From positions 1 to 11,906 of the forward strand of contig JASLCY010000372.1 of the NCBI GenBank assembly GCA_030151925.1: a stretch of 11,906 nucleotides of DNA. Reading direction: 5' to 3'. A program made the translations under genes and the position numbers. This DNA is from Oligoflexus sp. GTDB taxonomy: Bacteria; Bdellovibrionota_B; Oligoflexia; Oligoflexales; Oligoflexaceae. Shown here piece after piece: positions 7,846 through 11,906 of this stretch. The notes beneath the pieces were generated by a model, which saw only the letters and a list, made by a program, of their open reading frames with translations, searched no databases and was not told where the DNA came from. Within the stretch, counting starts at the first letter, position 1. The number at the start of each line of letters is the position of its first letter.

Positions 7846-8703
7846 TCAGAATCCTTTTTTCTTCACGCGAGCCTGGCTTGCGTTCGAAGCGGGCAGGGGA
7901 GCGCTGGAATCCAGCCAGGGCAACCAGCGAACGAGCTGACCCGTCGCCAGCAGGATGCCGATGATGACGAAGGGGATGCTGAGGAGCTGGCCCATGTTCA
8001 GCACCATGCCGTTCTCAAAGGGAACCTGATTCTCCTTGACGAATTCGATGAAGAAACGCGCCGTATAGATCCAGGCGAGCATCGTTCCGATCAAACGGCC
8101 CCTGACCTTGCCGGCATCGGTTTTCCAGTACATCCACATCAGGACGCCGAAGAGCACGAGATAAGCCAACGACTCGTAAAGCATCGCGGGGTGGCGAGGC
8201 GTGTTATCGCCGTTCGCGGCGAAGATGATGGCCCAGGGCAGGTCCGAAGGTTTGCCGAGGATCTCGGAGTTGAAGAAGTTCCCGATGCGGATGCAGCACG
8301 CGGTGAAGGCCGTGCCTATCGCCAGGCGGTCGGCGAGCCAGATGTAGCCCTGGTCCGGGTGCTTGCGTTTATAGAGCCAGAGCGCGACGAGCACGCCGAT
8401 GGTCCCGCCGTGGCTCGCGAGGCCGCCGCGCCAGACGAAGAGGATCTCGAGCGGGTGCGAGAGGTAGTAATCGGGTTCGTAGAACAGGCAATGCCCGAGG
8501 CGAGCACCGACGATCGTGCCGACCATGATGTGGAAGAGCAACGAGGACAGGTCCTCTTCGTTGCGGCCTTCTTTGTTAAAGATACGGGCGGTGATGTTGT
8601 AACCGACCATGAAGCCGATGGCGAACATCAAGCCGTAGTAACGTGGCGCGAAACCATGGAATTCGAAGATCGAGGGCGAAAAGTCCCAAACGAGATGTGA
8701 CAT
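7846..8703 (-). CDS. lgt: Phosphatidylglycerol--prolipoprotein diacylglyceryl transferase
   Basis: Lgt is an inner-membrane enzyme that attaches diacylglycerol from phosphatidylglycerol to the lipobox cysteine of prolipoproteins, before signal peptidase II acts. The 285-residue protein has about seven hydrophobic segments and the family signatures. These are GARLGHCLFYEP (66-77), RGGLASHGG (92-100) with the essential-type histidine H98, RIGNFFNSEI.G (139-150) with R139 and N142, RHPAMLYES (170-178), and ARFFIEF (215-221) with the conserved R216. The tail after about 265 is charged and variable. The ATG at 8703 is preferred to one at 8730 because GGAGG lies between them, 12 nt upstream of 8703, and homology starts at the later site. 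The two genes downstream encode probable lipoproteins, so the operon pairs the modifying enzyme with possible substrates. The start follows the exported-protein gene at 8788 after 84 bp, so it may also be read from further upstream. Confidence 0.93.
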   Translation of the reverse strand: MSHLVWDFSPSIFEFHGFAPRYYGLMFAIGFMVGYNITARIFNKEGRNEEDLSSLLFHIMVGTIVGARLGHCLFYEPDYYLSHPLEILFVWRGGLASHGGTIGVLVALWLYKRKHPDQGYIWLADRLAIGTAFTACCIRIGNFFNSEILGKPSDLPWAIIFAANGDNTPRHPAMLYESLAYLVLFGVLMWMYWKTDAGKVRGRLIGTMLAWIYTARFFIEFVKENQVPFENGMVLNMGQLLSIPFVIIGILLATGQLVRWLPWLDSSAPLPASNASQARVKKKGF

Positions 8704-8715
8704 AGACGGGGAAGT

Positions 8716-8760
8716 CCTCCGGCAGAGCAAATCGAAGGTCGATTATGCCAAGGCCGGAGG
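8716..8760 (-). promoter_or_regulatory. Nested hairpin in lgt leader that could cover its ribosome binding site
   Basis: CCTCCGGC (8716-8723) and GCCGGAGG (8753-8760) are a perfect 8-bp inverted repeat. Inside it, ATCGA-agg-TCGAT (8731-8743) forms a smaller hairpin. In the minus-strand RNA the downstream arm contains the GGAGG that should be the lgt Shine-Dalgarno, so folding would hide it. The structure could equally act as a weak terminator or processing site after the exported-protein gene, although no T tract follows. Confidence 0.4.
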
Positions 8761-8787
8761 TATTTAACAGCAGGAATTTTATCGCGC

Positions 8788-9240
8788 TTAGTGCGGACGC
8801 AGCGATCCGCTCGGGGAGAAAATCGGCGTCGGCACGCGCGGCAGGAGCACGACGAGCTCGCCGCTCGGAGTGAGGCCGAGTATCGCGTGCAGATCTTCGT
8901 AATAGTGGAACGTGGCGGTCTGAACGTCGATCGAGTCCGCCTCGCAGCCCGAGAATTCCAGCTCGACGTCGAAGCCGCGCTCGACCGCGTAATACGTGGA
9001 GGCCCGGTAAATATAAGGGCTGACGTGCGTAACGAGTATCTCTTGATCCTGCTGCTCGGATTCGAGATAGGAGTAAAGCTGGCTCTTGCTGAAATGCTTA
9101 TCTTTCTGCGCAGCCATCATATCGTAATCGGTCGGTCGAACCGAAATGAGCACCGTATTGGAGCCGCTCGCCATCGCGGGGGAGGTCTGCCCGAGGAGGC
9201 CGCTGAGCAGGAAGGCAAAACCAAGGAGAAAACGTTTCAT
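8788..9240 (-). CDS. Small exported protein of unknown function (module copy A)
   Basis: I do not recognise this 150-residue protein. It has a clear Sec signal peptide (MKRFLLGFAF...) with likely cleavage after AMA, between residues 24 and 25, leaving about 126 residues. The mature part is rich in aromatic and beta-forming residues, with VSPYIYR (73-79), FDVEL (90-94), TFHYYEDL (110-117) and VVLLP (130-134). It has one cysteine (C99). It resembles the product at 10260-10727 in those same motifs, with the predicted cleavage at the same residue, so the two are paralogues. Compared with that copy it carries extra residues around 97-108 and a shorter, proline-rich tail. Its ATG overlaps the stop of the regulator at 9237-10013 (ATGA), with GGAG 8 nt upstream, so it is translated together with the regulator. 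A periplasmic or secreted location is inferred from the signal. Confidence 0.8.
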   Translation of the reverse strand: MKRFLLGFAFLLSGLLGQTSPAMASGSNTVLISVRPTDYDMMAAQKDKHFSKSQLYSYLESEQQDQEILVTHVSPYIYRASTYYAVERGFDVELEFSGCEADSIDVQTATFHYYEDLHAILGLTPSGELVVLLPRVPTPIFSPSGSLRPH

Positions 9241-10013
9241 TCACTGGGCTCCGAAGTGGGATACCATTCTTGTCGGTCATAAAGAGAGTACATAAGGTCA
9301 CAGAAGAAATGGATGCCACCTTCTGCGTCACGGTCGTCTTTCAGGGCATTTAAGTCTTTCATAAACTTTAATACAAGTTCTTTCACCTTCGGGACCATCT
9401 CTCGACTGATCGCGCCTGTGGCATGCATAAGGCTTGCGCCATCGGTGCCGAGCAAGTGCTTGTCAAAATGTTCTACCGAGTGACGAACCTGGTCGAGGGC
9501 GTCATCCACGTTCATGATAGCCCAGTTGTCGTGGGAGAATTTGATCACGCCCGACGGTAATTCGAGCAGCAATCCTTCCTCGAGCATTTCATCGAGCGCA
9601 TCGAGTCCCTGCTGTCCGCAGAGAGATGAGATATGGGCCCGCGTCGTGCCCTGGCGAGTGGCCGCGATATTGAAGATGCGGTTGTGCGGTTCCTGCCGCA
9701 GGTAGCGTCGCAGCGATTCCTCGTTGGGTTCCTGACGGATGGAATTGTCGTAACACTCGTCCATGAGCGTGCCGATGGTCGGAAAATGAGTCTTGAGGAA
9801 TTCAAGGCGCTGCGAGGTGTTCATGACCACCTCGGAGATCGAGAGAGCGGTATAGGGATGAGGCACGCTCTCGTTCTGCGCAATACGGCGAATCGTGGAA
9901 TAAGCGACGTTGGTGCGTCTAGCCAGACCGGATAGGCTGCGGCCCCGGTTTCCAGCTAACCACGCATTGATTGCATCAACCAAATCCGCCAGCAAAGCTT
10001 GCTCATTGACCAT
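9237..10013 (-). CDS. Helix-turn-helix transcriptional regulator (module copy A)
   Basis: The product has 258 residues and no signal peptide or membrane segment. Residues about 26-49 form a helix-turn-helix of the lambda-repressor/Xre sort, with SLSGLARRT as first helix and AYSTIRRIAQNES as recognition region. A second winged-helix-like stretch lies at about 111-160 (NRIFNIAATRQGTTRAHISS..., then DEMLEEGLLLEL). The C-terminal third is helical (KVKELVLKFMKDLNAL) and ends MYSLYDRQEW. The layout recalls the TIGR02147/DUF4423 regulators of predatory and fibrobacterial lineages, but I am not sure of membership. It is about 70% identical to the product at 10724-11497, with the DNA-binding region about 90% identical, so both may bind the same site. 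The Shine-Dalgarno is weak (ACGGG). A conserved promoter lies just upstream at 10058-10086. The gene is coupled to the exported-protein gene by a 4-bp overlap. Autoregulation is a guess. Confidence 0.8.
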   Translation of the reverse strand: MVNEQALLADLVDAINAWLAGNRGRSLSGLARRTNVAYSTIRRIAQNESVPHPYTALSISEVVMNTSQRLEFLKTHFPTIGTLMDECYDNSIRQEPNEESLRRYLRQEPHNRIFNIAATRQGTTRAHISSLCGQQGLDALDEMLEEGLLLELPSGVIKFSHDNWAIMNVDDALDQVRHSVEHFDKHLLGTDGASLMHATGAISREMVPKVKELVLKFMKDLNALKDDRDAEGGIHFFCDLMYSLYDRQEWYPTSEPSE

Positions 10014-10057
10014 GCGCTAACCCGTAAAATTAAATTCAGTAAAGCAGTGATGAAGTG

Positions 10058-10086
10058 ATTGTGCTCGTGATGACTGAAAATGTTAA
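10058..10086 (-). promoter_or_regulatory. Conserved sigma-70-type promoter of module A
   Basis: On the minus strand TTAACA (10086-10081), 17 nt, then CACAAT (10063-10058) make a -35/-10 pair. They match 5/6 and 4/6 of the consensus with ideal spacing. The same two hexamers with the same spacing occur upstream of the paralogous regulator at 11658-11686, together with shared CGAGCACAAT and TCATCAC blocks. Transcription would begin near 10051, leaving a leader of about 38 nt before the regulator ATG at 10013. Confidence 0.65.
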
Positions 10087-10201
10087 GCGAGAAATCGCAG
10101 GGGAAAATACGCACGCGGAAAAACTTGAACAAATTCGTAGGTGAAGCAGCGAAAAAAAATATGAAGTCGATATTCGATGAAATTCCGTCGGCGGAAATAG
10201 A

Positions 10202-10236
10202 CAGGCCTCGCATTCATTCGAGTGAAGCGAGGCCTG
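10202..10236 (-). terminator. Strong hairpin downstream of module B, probable terminator
   Basis: CAGGCCTCGC (10202-10211) pairs perfectly with GCGAGGCCTG (10227-10236). TTCA/TGAA continues the stem inward past one bulged base around a loop TTCGAG. It lies 24 nt beyond the stop of the exported-protein gene ending at 10260 and upstream of the module A promoter. The tract following on the minus strand, TCTATTT, is only moderately T-rich. It would separate the two modules transcriptionally. Confidence 0.65.
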
Positions 10237-10259
10237 GGATTTGCAAAGGATAATAGCGA

Positions 10260-10727
10260 TCAGTCGTTCGCGTCGAGATCTTCGTTGCCGCTGCTGAGCT
10301 GCGAGCTCGAACCGCCTTTAGGGGGACGAGGCTGCATCTGCTTCGCAGACTTTGGGAGGAGGATGATCACCTTTCCGTCCTCGCCCACGCCGATGATCGC
10401 CGAGAGGTTCTTGTAATAGTGGAACGTGATGTCTTCGAACTGGTCCATGCGGAGCTCGACGTCGTAACCGTAGGAGCTGTAGTAGTAAACGTAACGATAG
10501 ATCGCCGGATCCACGTTCGCCACAACATAGGAATCGCTGTCCGAGGACTCGAGCACGTTGTAGAGTTTGTAATTGATCGTCTCGACGTCACGGATATCAT
10601 GCGAAAGGATGTAATCACCGACACGCACCTGCAGGAAGACGATGGTCGCGCCACTCGCGTCCGCACGACTACTTTGGAAAGCAATCGCCCCGAACGTCAT
10701 CAAAATGGCTAAGAGAACTTTCTTCAT
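10260..10727 (-). CDS. Small exported protein of unknown function (module copy B)
   Basis: This protein of 155 residues is unrecognised. It has a Sec signal peptide (MKKVLLAILM...) with likely cleavage after ADA at residue 24, exactly as in the paralogue at 8788-9240. The shared core is VR.GDY (34-39), KLYNVLES (54-61), DPAIYR (73-78), YDVEL (88-92), TFHYYKNL (101-108) and IILLP (121-125). The middle is unusually tyrosine-rich (RYVYYYSSYGYDV). The C-terminal tail from about 126 differs: KQMQPRPPKGG, then a Ser-rich stretch ending in acidic NEDLDAND. It looks like a flexible, possibly surface-exposed tail. The mature part lacks cysteine, so no disulfide is possible. AGGAG lies 8 nt before the ATG, which overlaps the regulator stop (ATGA). 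A strong hairpin follows at 10202-10236. The function is unknown. The coupling suggests it is made in fixed ratio with the regulator or under its control. Confidence 0.8.
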   Translation of the reverse strand: MKKVLLAILMTFGAIAFQSSRADASGATIVFLQVRVGDYILSHDIRDVETINYKLYNVLESSDSDSYVVANVDPAIYRYVYYYSSYGYDVELRMDQFEDITFHYYKNLSAIIGVGEDGKVIILLPKSAKQMQPRPPKGGSSSQLSSGNEDLDAND

Positions 10728-11497
10728 TGATCTTGCTCCTGGTTAGGTGCCCATTCCTGACGGTCATACAGTGAGTACATCAAGTTGCAGAAGAAGTGAA
10801 TGTCGCCTTCAGACTCTTCGGCGTTTTTCAGAGTATTTAGGTCCTTAATGAACTTTAATACAAGTTTTTTCACTTCCGGGATGAGCTCCGGCTTGATGCT
10901 TCCGGTCGAGTGCATCAGGCTTGCTCCGTCAGTTCCGACTAGGGTCTTGTCAAAGTGCTGAGTTGATAAACGAACCTGCGAGAGAGCCTCATCCACATTC
11001 GCGTATGTCCAGTTGTCGTTGGAATATTTTATTGTGCCGTCATTTAGTTCAACCAGCAGGCCTTCGTCAAGCATTTCGTTGACGGAGTCGATACCGACCT
11101 GGCCGCAGAGGCTTGCGATCTGCCGACGGTTGGTTCCTTTTGCGGTCGCGGCGATGCTGAAGATGCGGTTGTGGGGTTCCATACGCAGAAAACGTTGGAA
11201 CGATTCCTCGTTCGGCTGAACGCTGAGTTTCGGATAGGCCTCTTCCATCAGGTTGCCGATGGTCGGGAAATGTTTTTTGAGGAATTCGATGCGTTGTTGC
11301 AACGACATCACGACTTCGGAAATCGCGAGTGCCGTATAAGGATGGGGGACGCTTTCATTCTGGGCAATACGCCGGATCGTGGAATAGGCAACGCCTGTGC
11401 GGCGCGCGAGGCCTGATAGGCTGCGATTGCGGCTTCCCTCTGTCCATGCATTGATGGCATCGACTAGATCTGCTAGCAGTGCTTGCTCATTGACCAT
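10724..11497 (-). CDS. Helix-turn-helix transcriptional regulator (module copy B)
   Basis: This protein has 257 residues and is cytosolic by sequence. It starts with the same 18 residues as the regulator at 9237-10013 and keeps the helix-turn-helix (RSLSGLARRTGVAYSTIRRI, residues 25-44) with one substitution. Differences concentrate at 65-95 and in the C-terminal half, for example in the loop after LKNAEESEG. The block LVGTDGASLMHSTGSI is strongly conserved between copies and could be a ligand-sensing or dimer segment, which is a guess. GAGG lies 7 nt upstream of the ATG, a better ribosome site than in copy A. The promoter is about 160 nt upstream, so the leader is long and contains a hairpin at 11533-11560. 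Synonymous positions look less GC-rich than in the ovoA and lgt genes. The gene is coupled by ATGA overlap to the exported-protein gene ending at 10260. Confidence 0.8.
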   Translation of the reverse strand: MVNEQALLADLVDAINAWTEGSRNRSLSGLARRTGVAYSTIRRIAQNESVPHPYTALAISEVVMSLQQRIEFLKKHFPTIGNLMEEAYPKLSVQPNEESFQRFLRMEPHNRIFSIAATAKGTNRRQIASLCGQVGIDSVNEMLDEGLLVELNDGTIKYSNDNWTYANVDEALSQVRLSTQHFDKTLVGTDGASLMHSTGSIKPELIPEVKKLVLKFIKDLNTLKNAEESEGDIHFFCNLMYSLYDRQEWAPNQEQDQ

Positions 11498-11532
11498 GCG
11501 TGTACCTCAAAACCCTGCGAGGAGATGATTGT

Positions 11533-11560
11533 TCGTGTCGAGTGGATTTCTCGAGCACGA
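11533..11560 (-). promoter_or_regulatory. Leader hairpin of module B regulator
   Basis: TCGTG-TCGAG (11533-11542) pairs with CTCGA-g-CACGA (11550-11560), a 10-bp stem with one bulged base and a 7-nt loop. In the minus-strand transcript it ends about 35 nt before the regulator ATG. There is no T tract, so it is not a simple terminator. It may affect leader stability or translation, or be a DNA dyad bound by protein. Module A has no counterpart. Confidence 0.45.
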
Positions 11561-11623
11561 TCCCCAAGAAAACTGTCAATCAGGTTTACTCAAAACAAAC
11601 ATATTATTTATCTGTTTGCAAAT

Positions 11624-11667
11624 TAATTGTGCTTGAAGCGAGCGATGTGATGACAGCATTGTGCTCG
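11624..11667 (-). repeat. Repeated ATTGTGCTCG-like element, possible operator
   Basis: On the plus strand, ATTGTGCTTG (11624-11633) and ATTGTGCTCG (11658-11667) are direct repeats 34 bp apart. The second overlaps the promoter -10 of module B. The same decamer overlaps the -10 of module A at 10058-10067. A further copy with one mismatch, ATCGTGCTCG, lies inverted at 11553-11562. Copies both at and downstream of the promoter are where a repressor would sit, but part of the match simply reflects the conserved promoter. Confidence 0.35.
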
Positions 11668-11686
11668 CCTCGCTCGAAAATGTTAA
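11658..11686 (-). promoter_or_regulatory. Conserved sigma-70-type promoter of module B
   Basis: TTAACA (11686-11681 on the minus strand), a 17-nt spacer and CACAAT (11663-11658) repeat exactly the hexamers and spacing of the module A promoter. The spacers differ in the middle but share the TTTTC start and CGAG end. Transcription would start near 11651, giving a leader of about 154 nt, much longer than in module A. Confidence 0.65.
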
Positions 11687-11764
11687 GTCATATTTCGCTT
11701 AGGATTGACACAAAACGGTGAGTTTGGGAAAAACGCGGTAGGCAGTCATTAGCGCGAAGAATCG

Positions 11765-11792
11765 AGTCAGCAGAACAGCAAGAAAGCTGACT
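11765..11792 (+). terminator. Inverted repeat with T tract, possible plus-strand terminator
   Basis: AGTCAGC (11765-11771) and GCTGACT (11786-11792) form a 7-bp stem with a 14-nt loop, followed on the plus strand by TTTATCT. This is terminator-like in the plus direction, yet no plus-strand gene is seen before it. It could end a small unannotated RNA, or simply be a dyad upstream of the module B promoter. Confidence 0.3.
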
Positions 11793-11906
11793 TTTATCTA
11801 TGTGTTGGTGCGGTAGAAAGTGACTCAATGAACAGCAATCACGAGTCATTTGAGGGTCAAGATAAGACGTGATCCTTATAGCGACACTCCTAAATGTGGT
11901 CAAGTA

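Larger units (their letters stand above)
8788..11686 (-). repeat. Tandem duplication of a promoter + regulator + exported-protein module
   Basis: Copy A is 8788-10086 and copy B is 10260-11686. In each, a promoter is followed by a regulator gene and then an exported-protein gene overlapping it by ATGA. The regulators are about 70% identical by eye and the exported proteins roughly 35-40% over the mature region. The promoters match in register over about 43 bp (10045-10087 against 11645-11687). No insertion sequence or flanking direct repeat was seen. The divergence indicates an old duplication, or gain of a related copy, rather than a recent event. Confidence 0.85.
11498..11906. other. AT-richer intergenic region, no convincing gene
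   Basis: The 409 bp to the window edge are visibly poorer in G and C than the genes. They hold the module B leader and promoter (11498-11686) and an inverted repeat at 11765-11792. Short open frames exist on both strands, but none has a credible Shine-Dalgarno, a recognisable protein or a coding-like composition. Nothing further is identifiable between 11800 and 11906. A divergent or upstream gene probably begins beyond the edge. Confidence 0.6.

Noticed and set aside
6992-8700. Long plus-strand frames opposite the glutaminyl-cyclase-like gene and lgt
   Set aside because: Both are mirrors of well-supported minus-strand genes, with no Shine-Dalgarno and no family resemblance.
8704-8730. Upstream start for lgt at 8730
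   Set aside because: Its codons include the GGAGG that serves the ATG at 8703, and Lgt homology begins at the later Met.
8788-11497. Toxin-antitoxin interpretation of the regulator/exported-protein pairs
   Set aside because: The partner has a Sec signal peptide and no toxin motif, and the regulator comes first and is much larger than usual antitoxins. It cannot be excluded, but nothing supports it.
11551-11579. Second module B promoter with TTGACA at 11579-11574 on the minus strand
   Set aside because: The -35 is perfect, but the position 17 nt on reads GCTCGA, with no usable -10, and it falls inside the leader hairpin.
11688-11903. Short minus-strand frame of 71 codons near the window edge
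   Set aside because: No ribosome site, Cys/Ser/His-rich product without a domain, AT-rich region, and it runs over the module B promoter.
8788-11906. Insertion sequence or phage origin of the duplicated region
   Set aside because: No transposase, integrase, terminal inverted repeats or target-site duplications were found.

Overview
The window looks like chromosomal DNA of a GC-rich Gram-negative bacterium. It carries a prolipoprotein diacylglyceryl transferase gene next to two genes whose products start with lipoprotein-like signal sequences, and its exported proteins have ordinary Sec signals. The gene content, with secreted peptidases and duplicated regulator/exported-protein pairs, would fit the Bdellovibrionota/Oligoflexia or a deltaproteobacterial relative. 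That assignment is an impression, since no rRNA or other taxonomic marker is present. No tRNA, rRNA, CRISPR array, transposase or phage gene was seen.

Layout. (1) 1-792, minus strand: the 5' end of pyrF, cut by the window edge, preceded by a complete pyrE that overlaps it by 4 bp. Together they make UMP from orotate. (2) 793-983: a divergent intergenic region with a good pyrE promoter. (3) 984-5928, plus strand: a tightly coupled three-gene operon. Its first gene is an OvoA-type 5-histidylcysteine sulfoxide synthase with a C-terminal methyltransferase domain. The second is a group II PLP-dependent amino acid decarboxylase with a TTG start. The third is a class V (aminotransferase-fold) PLP enzyme that is a good candidate for the C-S lyase step. 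Each junction is a 4-bp stop/start overlap. The operon reads as ovothiol biosynthesis plus an unexpected decarboxylase. (4) 5932-8703, minus strand, convergent: lgt, then an animal-type glutaminyl-cyclase-like M28 protein, then a zinc metalloprotease, both probably lipoproteins. (5) 8788-11497, minus strand: two tandem copies of a two-gene module. Each has a helix-turn-helix regulator of about 258 residues, overlapping by 4 bp a small exported protein of about 150 residues of unknown function. (6) 11498-11906: a long AT-richer region holding the promoter and leader of the upstream module, with no convincing gene.

The two stretches most worth following up are the ovoA-decarboxylase-lyase operon and the duplicated module. 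The operon may make a decarboxylated (histamine-like) thiol. In the module, the two regulators are about 70% identical by eye, while the exported partners share well under half of their residues. Both copies have kept the same promoter, TTAACA-N17-CACAAT, but it sits at very different distances from the start codon.
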